DNA of 64,000 bases, from positions 806,001 to 870,000 of the forward strand of contig NZ_RJSG01000002.1 in NCBI RefSeq assembly GCF_003725775.1, read 5' to 3'. The translations under genes were made by a program, and so were the position numbers. Shown in pieces: positions 33,991 to 42,480 of this stretch. The notes under the pieces are model-generated. The model did no database searches. It was not told the origin of the DNA and saw only the letters and a list, made by a program, of their open reading frames with translations. Numbering within the stretch: position 1 is the stretch's first letter; the number at the start of each line of letters is the position of its first letter. Source of the stretch: Nocardioides marmorisolisilvae. Its GTDB lineage: Bacteria; Actinomycetota; Actinomycetes; Propionibacteriales; Nocardioidaceae.

Positions 33991-34336
33991 GGTCAACGCG
34001 GCCGCAGTGGACAAGACCCGCTCGCTGATCGCCGCGCACCAGTACGTGCTGGACAGCGACTGGGGAGAGGTGCAGCCGGGTGCCGAGGACGCCAACACCT
34101 TCCTGGAGCGGCACTCGTGGGACGACTACGCGGCTTGGCACCTCGGCCTGACCGAGAGGGCGAACGACGAGACCAAGGCGCGCTACGCGTTCGTCGTCGG
34201 CGACTTCCGCCGGGTCCACCGCACCGCGCTGATCGCCTGTGTCTACCGGGCTGCGGAGTGGAGGCACAAGAAGGTCGAGCTCGCCGCGCACCAGCTGCTG
34301 CAGGACCTCGACGAGGCCGCCGGGCTCACGGGCTGA
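33977..34336 (+). CDS. Conserved hypothetical protein
   Basis: This 119-residue soluble protein has SLIAAHQYVLDSDWGEVQP, then SWDDYAAWHLGLTERANDETKARYAFVVGDFRRVHRTALIACVYRAAEWRHKKVELAAHQLLQDLD (parts quoted). I recall this motif set (WHLGLT, YAFVYGDFRRVHR) in actinobacterial hypotheticals of unknown function. It lies in a run with topoisomerase IB, overlapping the proline-rich gene by 14 bases. Confidence 0.72.
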   Translation: MARYEVNAAAVDKTRSLIAAHQYVLDSDWGEVQPGAEDANTFLERHSWDDYAAWHLGLTERANDETKARYAFVVGDFRRVHRTALIACVYRAAEWRHKKVELAAHQLLQDLDEAAGLTG

Positions 34337-34368
34337 TCCCGCTGTCCGGCAAGCCCTAGAGTCGGGAC

Positions 34369-35970
34369 ATGGAGTCCTACGCTCGCGGCGAAGACAGTCC
34401 GGCCCTGCTCGAGGAGACCATCGGGGCGAACTTTGAGCGCGCCGTGGCCGAGCACGGCGACTCCGAAGCGCTCGTCGAGTTCGCGACCGGCAGGCGCTGG
34501 ACCTACACCGAGCTGAACGACGACGTGAACGCCCTGGCGCGTGGGTTCCTCGAAGCCGGCGTCGCGAAGGGTGACCGGGTCGGCATCTGGGCGCCGAACT
34601 GCGCCGAGTGGACGATGGTCCAGTACGCGACGGCCAAGATCGGCGCTGTCCTGGTCACCATCAACCCGGCCTACCGGACCCACGAGCTGGCGTACGTGCT
34701 CAACCAGTCAGGCGTCTCGCTGCTGGTCTCGGCGACCGAGTTCAAGACGAGCAACTACCGCACGATGATCGGCGAGGTGCTCGCCGAGACCCCGGTGGAG
34801 CGCGTCGTGTTCATCGGCACCGACGGCTGGACCGCGCTGGTCACCGCCGGCGCCGAGCACTCGGGCCTCGCCGACCGGATGGCCGAGCTCGACCCGAACG
34901 ACCCGATCAACATCCAGTACACCTCGGGCACCACCGGCTTCCCCAAGGGCGCGACTCTCTCGCACCGCAACATCTTGAACAACGGCTTCTTCGTCACCGA
35001 GACCATCAACTTCAGCCACGAGGACCGGCTGGCGATCCCGGTGCCCTTCTACCACTGCTTCGGGATGGTGATGGGCAACCTCGGCTGCACCACCCACGGC
35101 GCGACGATGGTGATCCCGGCGCCGGGCTTCGATCCGGAGCTCACCCTGCGCGCGGTCGTCGAGGAGCGCTGCACCGGCGTGTACGGCGTACCGACGATGT
35201 TCATCGGGATGCAGAACGCGCCGGGCTTCTCCGACCTCGACCTCTCCCACCTGCGCACCGGGATCATGGCCGGCTCGCCGTGCCCGGTCGAGGTGATGAA
35301 GCGCTGCATCAACGAGATGAACATGGCCGAGGTTTCGATCGCCTACGGGATGACCGAGACCAGCCCGGTCTCCACCCAGACCCGGGCCGACGACGACCTG
35401 GACCGGCGCACGGCGACGATCGGCCGGGTGCACCCGCACGTGGAGATCAAGATCGTCGACGCTGCCGGGAGCACCGTCGAGCGCGGCGAGCCGGGGGAGC
35501 TCTGCACCCGGGGGTACTCGGTGATGCTCGGCTACTGGAACGAGCCGGAGAAGACCGCGGAGGCGATCGATGCGGACGGCTGGATGCACACCGGCGACCT
35601 GGCGGTGATGCGCGAGGACGGCTACGCGCTCATCGTCGGCCGGATCAAGGACATGGTCATCCGCGGCGGGGAGAACGTGTACCCGCGCGAGATCGAGGAG
35701 TTCCTCTACACCCACCCGGACGTCGAGGACGTCCAGGTGGTCGGCGTACCGGACGAGCGGTACGGCGAGGAGCTGTGCGCCTGGGTCCGGCTGCGGGCCG
35801 GCGCCGAGCCGCTGACCGCGGAGGCCGTGCGCGAGTTCGCGACCGGCAAGCTGGCGCACTACAAGATCCCGCGCTACGTGCTGGTCGTCGACGAGTTCCC
35901 GATGACGGTCACCGGCAAGGTGCGCAAGGTGGAGATGCGCGAGGAGTCGGTCAAGCAGCTCGGGCTCTGA
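34369..35970 (+). CDS. Acyl-CoA synthetase (AMP-dependent, FadD type)
   Basis: This 533-residue ANL-family enzyme activates a carboxylic acid with ATP and joins it to CoA. Motifs: the P-loop [76 protein letters not shown] (part) and the catalytic Lys in [10 protein letters not shown]. The overall pattern is that of medium-chain or FadD35-like synthetases, but the substrate cannot be read. TAGAGT at 34357-34362 is 6 bases before ATG 34369 with no Shine-Dalgarno, so the message is probably leaderless. It could serve fatty acid or steroid side-chain activation. Confidence 0.94.
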   Translation: MESYARGEDSPALLEETIGANFERAVAEHGDSEALVEFATGRRWTYTELNDDVNALARGFLEAGVAKGDRVGIWAPNCAEWTMVQYATAKIGAVLVTINPAYRTHELAYVLNQSGVSLLVSATEFKTSNYRTMIGEVLAETPVERVVFIGTDGWTALVTAGAEHSGLADRMAELDPNDPINIQYTSGTTGFPKGATLSHRNILNNGFFVTETINFSHEDRLAIPVPFYHCFGMVMGNLGCTTHGATMVIPAPGFDPELTLRAVVEERCTGVYGVPTMFIGMQNAPGFSDLDLSHLRTGIMAGSPCPVEVMKRCINEMNMAEVSIAYGMTETSPVSTQTRADDDLDRRTATIGRVHPHVEIKIVDAAGSTVERGEPGELCTRGYSVMLGYWNEPEKTAEAIDADGWMHTGDLAVMREDGYALIVGRIKDMVIRGGENVYPREIEEFLYTHPDVEDVQVVGVPDERYGEELCAWVRLRAGAEPLTAEAVREFATGKLAHYKIPRYVLVVDEFPMTVTGKVRKVEMREESVKQLGL

Positions 35971-35992
35971 GCAGGACGAATAGCCTTCTCGG

Positions 35993-36901
35993 GTGCCGCG
36001 TTCACCGCTCCCGCTCCGTCACGGGCTGAACGCTGCCTGGGCGCGCACCCCGGACCGGGACCGCGCGGCGCCGGTTCCCTGGGCGACGATCGCGGACTGG
36101 CTGCACCACAAGTTCCCCGAGCACGTCGACGTCGACGCGATGCTGGCGGCGAGCCGCTTCGTCTACGACGACGGCACCGCGGTGGGGCAGACGGATCCCT
36201 ACCGACCGAACACCTTCGTCTGGTTCCACCGCGACCTGCGCGAGGAGGTGCCGGTCCCCGGCACGATCGACGTGCTGCACCGCGACGATCGACTGGTGGT
36301 CGTCGACAAGCCGGCGTTCCTCTCCACCATCCCGCGCGGCAACCACGTGCTGCAGAGCGTGGTCGTGCGCCTGCGCGACGAGCTCGGCCTGCCCGAGCTG
36401 GCGCCGGTGCACCGACTCGACCGGGTCACCTCAGGGGTGCTGATGTGCACCGTCGAACGTCGCTGGCGCGGGCCGTACCAGTCGATGTTCGAGCACGGGA
36501 CCGTCACCAAGACCTACCGCGCACTCGCCGGCTGGCGCGAGGACCTCGAGCTCCCACTGACGGTGCGCAACCACATCCAGAAGGACCGCGGCGCCTGGCA
36601 GGCCTACGTCGTCGAGGGTGCCCCGGTGAACGCCGAGACCCTGGTCGAGCTGGAGTCACGGGTGGGGGAGCACGCGGTCTACCGGCTGTCGCCGAGGACC
36701 GGGCGCACCCACCAGCTCCGGCTGCACCTGAACGGTCTGGGCATCCCGATCGTCGACGACCCGCTCTACCCGGAGGTGCGGGAGGTCGCCGTGGACGACT
36801 TCAGCCACCCGCTCCAGCTGCTGGCCAGCGAGATCGCGTTCACCGACCCGGTCGACGGGACCGAGCGCACGTTCGTCTCGGCCCGCCGACTCCCGCTCTA
36901 G
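35993..36901 (+). CDS. RluA-family pseudouridine synthase
   Basis: This 302-residue enzyme isomerises uridine in RNA. The catalytic Asp is in PVHRLDRVTSGVLM (HRLDxxTSG motif), with VVVDKPAFLSTIP before it and LSPRTGRTHQLRLHLNGLGIPIVDDPLYP after it (parts quoted). An N-terminal extension of about 90 residues replaces a classical S4 domain (WATIADWLHHKFPEHVDVDAMLAA, quoted in part), similar to other actinobacterial members. TAGCCT at 35981-35986 lies 6 bases from GTG 35993, a leaderless layout. The target uridine, in rRNA or tRNA, is unknown. Confidence 0.93.
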   Translation: MPRSPLPLRHGLNAAWARTPDRDRAAPVPWATIADWLHHKFPEHVDVDAMLAASRFVYDDGTAVGQTDPYRPNTFVWFHRDLREEVPVPGTIDVLHRDDRLVVVDKPAFLSTIPRGNHVLQSVVVRLRDELGLPELAPVHRLDRVTSGVLMCTVERRWRGPYQSMFEHGTVTKTYRALAGWREDLELPLTVRNHIQKDRGAWQAYVVEGAPVNAETLVELESRVGEHAVYRLSPRTGRTHQLRLHLNGLGIPIVDDPLYPEVREVAVDDFSHPLQLLASEIAFTDPVDGTERTFVSARRLPL

Positions 36902-37221
36902 CCGGCCGGGACGACCCGTACGGCGGTGCCGTAGGCGCAGACCTCGATGCCGGTGCCGCCGTACTCGGTGGTCTCGAAGCGGAAGGCGACGACCGCGTTC
37001 GCCCCGAGCGCCTCGGCCTCGGCGGACAGTCGGGCGAGGGCCTCGCGCCGGCAGTCGGTGAGCAGGGAGGTGATGCCCTTGAGCTCGCCGCCGGCCATGG
37101 ACTTGAAGCCCGCGCCGATGTTCGAGCCGATGTTGCGCGAACGAACGGTCAGCCCGAAGCACTCGCCGTAGGTGTGCTCGACGCGGGACCCCGGGATGTC
37201 GTTGCTGGTCACGATGATCAT
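36898..37221 (-). CDS. YbjQ / UPF0145 family protein
   Basis: This 107-residue protein matches UPF0145 (YbjQ, DUF74): IIVTSNDIPGSRVEHTYGECFGLTVRSRNI, IGAGFKSMAGGELKGITSLLTDCRREALARL, ALGANAVVAFRFETTEYGG and VCAYGTAV (parts quoted). Family members form pentameric rings; a heavy-metal link has been proposed elsewhere but is not settled. TACGCT sits 6 bases before the ATG on the minus strand, so translation is probably leaderless. It overlaps the convergent pseudouridine synthase gene by 4 bases. Confidence 0.9.
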   Translation of the reverse strand: MIIVTSNDIPGSRVEHTYGECFGLTVRSRNIGSNIGAGFKSMAGGELKGITSLLTDCRREALARLSAEAEALGANAVVAFRFETTEYGGTGIEVCAYGTAVRVVPAG

Positions 37222-37250
37222 GGTCCGAGCGTAGGGGTAGGTTCCAGGCC

Positions 37251-37592
37251 ATGACCGCAGACTGGCGAGCCGATCAGGTCGACCGCATCCGTGCCCTCAT
37301 CCTCGAGGCCGACCCGGAGGTCGTCGAGGAGTCCAAGTGGCGCAAGGCGTCCAACCCGGACGGCGTCCCGACGTTCTCGCACTCGGGTCTGATCTGCACG
37401 GTGGAGACGTACAAGGACAAGGTCAAGGTGACCTTCGCCAAGGGCGCCTCGCTGCCGGACCCGAGCTCGGTGTTCAACTCCAGCCTCGACGGCGGCACCC
37501 GTCGTGCTGTCGACATGCTCGGACCGGACGACCTGGACGAGGACGCGTTCGTCGCGCTGATCCGCGAGGCGGTCGCGCTCAACCTGGGCTGA
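37251..37592 (+). CDS. DUF1801 (YdhG-like) protein
   Basis: This 113-residue protein has the DUF1801 pattern: RALILEADPEVVEESKWRKASNPDGVPTFSHSGLICTVETYKDKVKVTFAKGASLPDP (parts quoted) and LDEDAFVALIREAVALN. The fold is a small alpha-beta domain (YdhG-like) of unknown activity. It lies divergent from the YbjQ-type gene with a 29-base gap. Confidence 0.83.
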   Translation: MTADWRADQVDRIRALILEADPEVVEESKWRKASNPDGVPTFSHSGLICTVETYKDKVKVTFAKGASLPDPSSVFNSSLDGGTRRAVDMLGPDDLDEDAFVALIREAVALNLG

Positions 37593-37620
37593 CCGCCCCG
37601 ACCCGGGCCATACTCGGCCC

Positions 37621-38379
37621 ATGGTCTCCGAGCACGACGAGCTGGCCGGCTACTTCAACCAGTGGTACGCCGACATGGCTGGTGAGACGAATGCGGACGC
37701 GATCCAGCAACGGCACCTCGGTCTGCCGCCGGAGCTGCTCTCCACCAGTCTGCTGACCTGGGATGGGATCGGCACGGTCGCCGAGCTGCTCGCCCTCGAG
37801 CCGGGGCAGGCCCTCGTCGATCTCGCCTGCGGCCGCGGCGGCTACGGACTCGAGCTGGCCGGCCGGTCCGGCGCGGAGCTGATCGGGATCGACTTCGCCC
37901 CGGCGGCGCTCGACGCTGCTCGCGCCCTGGCGGCAGCTCGGGGGCAGAGCGCCGAGTTCCGGGTCGGCGACCTGGTGGCGACCGGGCTCCAGGACGGCAG
38001 CGCGGATGCGGTGGTCGTGGTCGACGCCATCCAGTTCCCGGCTGATCCGGCCGCGGCGTACCAGGAGATCGCGCGGATCCTGCGTCCGGGCGGACGGGTC
38101 GTCCTGACCTGCTGGGAGGCGCGGGACCGCGGCGACGAGGCGGTGCCGGAGCGGATCCGGAACGTCGACCTGGACGGCGGCCTGAGCGGTGCCGGCCTGC
38201 GCGAGGTCCGGGTGGTCGAGCGGTCGGACTGGCGCGAGGTCGAACGCGGGCTCTGGGCCGAGGCCGCGGCACTGGACCCGGGCGGCGATCCGGCGCTGAC
38301 CTCGTTCCACGACGAGGGCGTCCGGTCGATGGAGACCTTCGAGAAGTTCCGGCGGGTCCTCGGCTCGGCGGTGCGCTGA
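37621..38379 (+). CDS. Class I SAM-dependent methyltransferase
   Basis: This 252-residue enzyme has the SAM-binding glycine motif VDLACGRGGYGLEL (motif I), the acidic end of strand 2 in LIGIDFAP, ADAVVVVDAIQFPAD (motif for strand 4) and LRPGGRVVLTCWEA. An N-terminal helical cap (FNQWYADMAGETNADAIQQRHLG) probably selects the substrate, which is not identifiable. CATACT is 6 bases before ATG 37621 and no Shine-Dalgarno is visible. A hairpin follows the stop. Confidence 0.9.
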   Translation: MVSEHDELAGYFNQWYADMAGETNADAIQQRHLGLPPELLSTSLLTWDGIGTVAELLALEPGQALVDLACGRGGYGLELAGRSGAELIGIDFAPAALDAARALAAARGQSAEFRVGDLVATGLQDGSADAVVVVDAIQFPADPAAAYQEIARILRPGGRVVLTCWEARDRGDEAVPERIRNVDLDGGLSGAGLREVRVVERSDWREVERGLWAEAAALDPGGDPALTSFHDEGVRSMETFEKFRRVLGSAVR

Positions 38380-38381
38380 TC

Positions 38382-38405
38382 CCCGCTCGTGTGAGGACGA
38401 GCGGG
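38382..38405 (+). terminator. Hairpin after the methyltransferase gene
   Basis: CCCGCTCGT (38382-38390) pairs perfectly with ACGAGCGGG (38397-38405) around a 6-base loop, three bases after the stop. A GGGTAA at 38409-38414, just past it, resembles a SigB-type -10 for the hemerythrin gene, but its -35 would lie within the hairpin and is weak. Confidence 0.55.
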
Positions 38406-38423
38406 ACCGGGTAACGGCGGTCC

Positions 38424-38963
38424 ATGACCGACCTTGACCTGACCCTGCCGAGCGAGGGCGACGTCGTCGACCTGATCCTCGCGGACCACCGCCGGTTCGA
38501 GGAGCTGCTGCGCGACCTGCGCGACTCCACCAGCGACCGCGCGGAGGTGCGGCACGTCTTCGCCACCCTGCACGTCGCCCATGCCGAGGCCGAGGAGGCG
38601 GAGGTCTACCCGACGCTGCGGCACGACGACGCCATCGACCAGCACGAGGCCGACCACGGCCGCGAGGAGCACGCGGAGGGCAACCAGGCGCTGCTCGACG
38701 TGCTCGAGGTCGCCGACGTGCAGAGCGAGGAGTTCGACGACAAGCTCGAGGAGCTCGCGAAGCTGGTGAACCACCACCTCACCGAGGAGGAGTTGACCAT
38801 CCTCAACCCCGCGCGCGAGGACGTCGACGTCGACGAGCGCGCTCGTCTGGGTGCCGCGTTCCTCAAGGTGCGCAACGCGCACATCGAGGACAACTGCGGG
38901 ACGGTCGAGAACCTGCGCGCCGTCGTCGCCGAAGCCCGCGACGAGGGCTTCCTCGACGGCTGA
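38424..38963 (+). CDS. Hemerythrin HHE domain protein
   Basis: This 179-residue all-helical acidic protein matches hemerythrin/HHE cation-binding domains: VVDLILADHRRFEELLRDL, VFATLHVAHAEAEEAEVYPTL, QHEADHGREEHAEGNQALLDVL and LVNHHLTEEELTILNPA (parts quoted). The His residues at these helix positions and the accompanying Glu residues fit a non-heme di-iron centre. Such proteins bind oxygen or NO or buffer iron. The stress-type genes downstream fit a role in oxidative or iron stress. Confidence 0.93.
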   Translation: MTDLDLTLPSEGDVVDLILADHRRFEELLRDLRDSTSDRAEVRHVFATLHVAHAEAEEAEVYPTLRHDDAIDQHEADHGREEHAEGNQALLDVLEVADVQSEEFDDKLEELAKLVNHHLTEEELTILNPAREDVDVDERARLGAAFLKVRNAHIEDNCGTVENLRAVVAEARDEGFLDG

Positions 38964-38980
38964 TCGGGTATCGGGTACCC

Positions 38981-39445
38981 GTGAGACGTCCGCTCGCCCT
39001 CGCGATCCTGGCGGTCCTGCTGCCGGTGCTGACCGGCTGCGGACTGCGCTCGGGTGCGGCCGTCTCGGAGTCCGGGTGGACCGACAAGGTCGACCAGACC
39101 CTCGGCGCGGCCATCAGCAGCCTCGGGACCACCGAGGTGGTGCTGAAGAACCAGGCCAACGGCCACCTGACCCGCAGCTACGTCGTGGTCGCGGTCCGCG
39201 ACTCCCAGCGCACGCTGGCCAAGGAGGTCCAGACCTTCGGCTCCAAGCAGCCGCCGGCCTCGAAGGTCGCGGACAAGCGCACTGCGATGCGGGCGCTCGG
39301 GCACGCGCTGGCGGTGCTCGACTCCGCCAGCAACGCCGCATCGGGGGCTGACATCGCCGCTCGCCGGACGGCGCTGCTCGAGGTCGAGCGGACCTACCAG
39401 GAGCTCTCGACGCTGCAGACCAGGCTCACCGGGGGCGGCGGATGA
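38981..39445 (+). CDS. Lipoprotein of unknown function upstream of the NRAMP-like gene
   Basis: This 154-residue exported protein has a lipoprotein signal: basic MRRP, hydrophobic LALAILAVLLPV and the lipobox LTGC with Cys20. The mature part is helical (TLGAAISSLGTTEVVLKNQ, LLEVERTYQELSTLQTRL), a pattern that could form an antiparallel bundle. GTG 38981 is the start. The stop overlaps the ATG of the NRAMP-like transporter (ATGA), so the lipoprotein, transporter and PRC-barrel genes form an operon; it may deliver or sense the transported ion. No family name is recognised. Confidence 0.75.
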   Translation: MRRPLALAILAVLLPVLTGCGLRSGAAVSESGWTDKVDQTLGAAISSLGTTEVVLKNQANGHLTRSYVVVAVRDSQRTLAKEVQTFGSKQPPASKVADKRTAMRALGHALAVLDSASNAASGADIAARRTALLEVERTYQELSTLQTRLTGGGG

Positions 39446-40671
39446 AGAAGCTCCTCTCGCTCGCGCTCGGCATCCTCACCGCTATCGGCGGTTTCGTCGA
39501 CATCGGCGACCTGGTGGTCAACGCCCAGGTCGGGGCCCGCTTCGACCTGTCGATGGGTCTGGTCGTTGCGGTCGGCGTGCTCGGCATCTGCGTGTTCGCC
39601 GAGATGTCCGGGCGGGTCGCGGTGTGCAGCAAGCGACCGACGTTCGACCTGGTCCGCGAACGGCTAGGGCCACGGATGGGGCTGCTCAACCTGGTCGCCT
39701 CGCTGATCGTGACCGCGCTGACCTTCGTCGCCGAGATCGGCGGCGTCGCGCTGGCACTGGCACTGATCTCCTCGGTGAACCCGCTGCTGATCGTCCCGCT
39801 CGTCGGCCTGATGGTGTGGCTGGTGCTGTGGCGGGCGAAGTTCTCCCTGATGGAGAACGTCCTCGGCCTCCTCGGTCTGGCACTGATCGTCTTCGCCGTC
39901 GCGCTCTGGAAGCTCGGCCCGGACTGGGGCGACCTGGGCCACCAGATGTTCACCGCGGCCAAGCCGGGTGACGAGACGTGGACGACCTACGCCTACTACG
40001 CGGTGGCGCTGTTCGGCGCCGCGATGACGCCGTACGAGGTGTTCTTCTTCTCCTCCGGCGGGGTCGAGGAGGGATGGGAGGAGAAGGACCTCTCGACCAT
40101 GCGCGCCAACGTCTTCGTCGGCTTCCCACTCGGTGGTCTGCTCTCGTTGGCGATCGCCGGGTGTGCCTCGACGCTGTTCGGACCGCTGGGCGTCGACGTC
40201 GCCTCGCTCAGCCAGGTCGCGCTGCCGGTCGGCGTCGCGCTGGGCAAGATCGGCCTGGCCGTCGTGCTCGTCGGGTTCGTCGCGGCCACGTTCGGCGCCG
40301 CCTGCGAGACCGGCCTGTCGACCGGCTACTCCCTCGGCCAGTACTTCGGCTGGCAGTGGGGCAAGTACGTGAAGCCGGGCGGGGCCACCCGGTTCCACCT
40401 CGTGCTCGTCGTCGCTACGTTCCTCGCCGTCGGGATCCTGATGACCGGCGTGGACCCGATCCTGGTCACCGAGGCCTCGGTCGTCGGGTCGGCGGTCGCG
40501 CTGCCGCTGACCTACTTCCCGATCCTGGTCGTCGCCAACGACAAGGACTACATGGGCGAGCACATCAACGGGCCATTGGCCAACGCCCTCGGCACCGTCT
40601 ACCTCGTGCTCGTGGTGCTGGCCGCGGTCGCGGCACTGCCGCTGCTCGTGATCACCGGGATGGGGTCGTGA
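39442..40671 (+). CDS. NRAMP-related divalent metal transporter with divergent ion-site motifs
   Basis: This 409-residue polytopic protein of about eleven helices follows the NRAMP family along its length (LLSLALGILTAIGGFVDIGD, FDLSMGLVVAVGVLGICVFAEMSGRVAV, LFGAAMTPYEVFFFSSGG, AATFGAACETGLSTGYSLGQYFGW; parts quoted). The two ion-site motifs differ from the canonical ones: helix 1 reads DIGD (residues 20-23) rather than DPGN, and helix 6 reads TPYE (196-199) rather than MPHN. The Met ligand that selects for Mn and Fe is thus absent. The ion may be Mg or another cation. It is coupled to a PRC-barrel protein downstream. Confidence 0.85.
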   Translation: MKKLLSLALGILTAIGGFVDIGDLVVNAQVGARFDLSMGLVVAVGVLGICVFAEMSGRVAVCSKRPTFDLVRERLGPRMGLLNLVASLIVTALTFVAEIGGVALALALISSVNPLLIVPLVGLMVWLVLWRAKFSLMENVLGLLGLALIVFAVALWKLGPDWGDLGHQMFTAAKPGDETWTTYAYYAVALFGAAMTPYEVFFFSSGGVEEGWEEKDLSTMRANVFVGFPLGGLLSLAIAGCASTLFGPLGVDVASLSQVALPVGVALGKIGLAVVLVGFVAATFGAACETGLSTGYSLGQYFGWQWGKYVKPGGATRFHLVLVVATFLAVGILMTGVDPILVTEASVVGSAVALPLTYFPILVVANDKDYMGEHINGPLANALGTVYLVLVVLAAVAALPLLVITGMGS

Positions 40672-41387
40672 TGGACGACCGGTTCGCGATGGACAACCGC
40701 CTCGACGGCCAGGCGCTCGACGCGGCCCTGCACCTGCTGGACCGGCAGGTGATCGACGAGGACGGACTGCTGGTCTGCAAGGTCGACGACCTGGAGATCT
40801 CCTTCTACGACTTCGGCTCGCCGCCGGCGGTGACCCGGATCCTGACCGGGCCCGCTGCCCTGGTCCCGCGGATGTCGAGCCGCACCGGTCACCTGCTGCG
40901 CAAGCGCTGGATCAGCCTGGGTGTCCAGTACGCCGACCGCGACGTCCCGCTGGCGATCTCGCTGGACCACGTCGTGCACCTCGGCTCGGGCGTCCACCTC
41001 GACGTCTCGCGCGAAGGACTCCTGGACCGGCAACCGCCGCCGGACGACGGGGTCCGGATCCGGCGCCTGGGCGAGCTCCTCGGGATGAAGGTCGAGTCGA
41101 ACCACCCCGAGCTGCGCGGCAAGGTGCTCGACGTGCGCCTGGAACCGGTCGAGGGCCGGTACCTGTTGCGGCACTTCGTGGTCGGCCCCGGACGGCCCGG
41201 TTCGCTGCTCGGCTACGACCGCGGCGACTTCAACGGACCCTGGTTGGTGGCCGTGGTGGTCGAGCGGCTGCACCGACACATCCGGCTCGCCTCCTGTGCG
41301 AACGTGTCGGAAGCCGACATCGACTGGGACGCAGGCGTGGTCCACCTGCGCGAGGACACCACCGTCGATGACGTCTCGTTCGACTGA
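40671..41387 (+). CDS. PRC-barrel domain protein coupled to the NRAMP-like transporter
   Basis: This 238-residue soluble protein has two PRC-barrel-like segments: ALHLLDRQVIDEDGLLVCKVDDLEISFYD near the start, and LGMKVESNHPELRGKVLDVRLEPVEGRYLLRHFVVGP in the second half (parts quoted). The middle part (VLHLGSGVHLDVSR-like at 100-115) recalls linkers of MgtE-type regulatory domains. PRC barrels bind RNA, protein or small ligands. ATG 40671 overlaps the transporter stop (TGATG); GTG 40668 is the alternative. The pairing suggests that it regulates the transporter. Confidence 0.82.
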   Translation: MDDRFAMDNRLDGQALDAALHLLDRQVIDEDGLLVCKVDDLEISFYDFGSPPAVTRILTGPAALVPRMSSRTGHLLRKRWISLGVQYADRDVPLAISLDHVVHLGSGVHLDVSREGLLDRQPPPDDGVRIRRLGELLGMKVESNHPELRGKVLDVRLEPVEGRYLLRHFVVGPGRPGSLLGYDRGDFNGPWLVAVVVERLHRHIRLASCANVSEADIDWDAGVVHLREDTTVDDVSFD

Positions 41388-41407
41388 CCGGCTGTCGGAG
41401 TGACCGG

Positions 41408-41575
41408 TCAGTGGTCGTCGTCGGAGCTCGTCGCCGGTCCCTGCTCGGTCGCGCCACCCTCGGTCGACCAGTCGCCGCCGGGCTCGTCGTCGTGTGCGGG
41501 GTCGGAGACGGTGTCGGGGTCTGCTCCGTCGGGGTCGATGCCCCGTTCCACGTCCGGATTGCCTGTCTCACTCAT
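41408..41575 (-). CDS. Small acidic protein
   Basis: This encodes 55 residues with about a third Asp and Glu and no hydrophobic core (MSETGNPDVERGIDPDGADP, ending in TSSDDDH), so it is probably disordered. It fills most of the gap between the PRC-barrel and HAD genes, on the opposite strand. A GGGTAC at 41589-41594 (minus strand) precedes the ATG by 13 bases and resembles a SigB-type -10, but no good -35 is seen. Codon bias favours this frame. Function unknown. Confidence 0.5.
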   Translation of the reverse strand: MSETGNPDVERGIDPDGADPDTVSDPAHDDEPGGDWSTEGGATEQGPATSSDDDH

Positions 41576-41678
41576 GGGCCCCACGTACCCGCGCCGGGAG
41601 CGGCCATGCGACCGAGGTCACGCGTCCGACGTGCATGGCCGGCACGGGAACCGGGCACCAAGCGGGGGGAGGTTCAGC

Positions 41679-42359
41679 ATGCTCGACACCATCGTCTTCG
41701 ACGTCGACGGGACACTCGTCGACTCCAGCTACCTGCACCTGCGCGCCTGGACCCGGGCGTTCAGCGACGTCGGCGTCTGGGTCCCGACCTGGCGCCTGCA
41801 CGCGTGCATGGGCATGGGCGGAGACCACCTGGTCGCCGCTGCGGCCGGGGACGCGGTCGAGAACGCGGTCGGCGACGAGATCCGTGACCGCTGGCGCACG
41901 GGCTACGGCGAGCTCATCGACGAGGTCCGGCCACTGCCCGACGCGCTGGCCGTGCTCGAAGCCTGCCGCCGTTCCGGGTTGGCGGTCGTGCTGGCCACCT
42001 CGGGCAACCAGGACCACGTCGGCCGGACGCTGGAGATCCTCGGCGCCGGTCACGACGAGTACCCCGTGGTGAACAGCGCCGACGTCGCGTCGACCAAGCC
42101 CGCGGGTGACCTCGTCGAGCGGGCGCTGGACGTCGTCCACGGCAACACAGCCGCCATGGTCGGGGACACCGTGTGGGACGTGCAGGCCGGCGACGCGGTG
42201 GGCGTCCCGGTGATCGGTGTGCTCACCGGTGGCGTCAGCCGCGCTGCGCTCCACGACGCCGGGGCGATGCGGGTCTTCGCCGACGTCGCGGCCGTGCGCG
42301 AGGCGCTGCCGGACCTGCTCGCGGTGTTCGGGAGCTCCCCGGTCAGCACCGTGCGCTGA
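41679..42359 (+). CDS. HAD-family hydrolase (phosphoglycolate phosphatase-like)
   Basis: This 226-residue haloacid dehalogenase-type phosphatase has motif I FDVDGTLVDSSYLH (nucleophile Asp and acid Asp), motif II in VVLATSGNQ, Lys in STKPAGDLV and motif IV in AAMVGDTVWDVQAG. A helical C1 cap with LHACMGMGGDHLVAAAAG lies between motifs I and II. Such enzymes hydrolyse small phosphate esters. ATG 41679 follows GGGGGAGG. It lies directly upstream of the stress sigma factor but with a separate promoter in between. Confidence 0.92.
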   Translation: MLDTIVFDVDGTLVDSSYLHLRAWTRAFSDVGVWVPTWRLHACMGMGGDHLVAAAAGDAVENAVGDEIRDRWRTGYGELIDEVRPLPDALAVLEACRRSGLAVVLATSGNQDHVGRTLEILGAGHDEYPVVNSADVASTKPAGDLVERALDVVHGNTAAMVGDTVWDVQAGDAVGVPVIGVLTGGVSRAALHDAGAMRVFADVAAVREALPDLLAVFGSSPVSTVR

Positions 42360-42384
42360 TCCGACCGCGTCCGGCCCGGTCGAG

Positions 42385-42411
42385 GTTTGAGCACCGGGCG
42401 AAAGCGGGTAG
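42385..42411 (+). promoter_or_regulatory. SigB/SigF-type promoter of the sigma factor gene
   Basis: GTTT at 42385-42388 and GGGTAG at 42406-42411 are 17 bases apart, a match to the GTTT / GGGTA(T/A) pattern of SigB/SigF-class sigma factors. It lies 70 bases before the start of the sigma gene, so the factor probably drives its own synthesis. Confidence 0.6.
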
Positions 42412-42480
42412 GAATGAGGGGCGTTGCTGACGCGGGTCCAATCTGTGGCCCGAGGCGTCAGAGTTGTCAGGAGCACCCTC

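Noticed and set aside
38964-38980. GGGTAT and GGGTAC between hemerythrin and the lipoprotein gene as a SigB-type promoter
   Set aside because: No GTTT-like -35 lies 13-17 bases upstream; the spot is inside the end of the hemerythrin gene.
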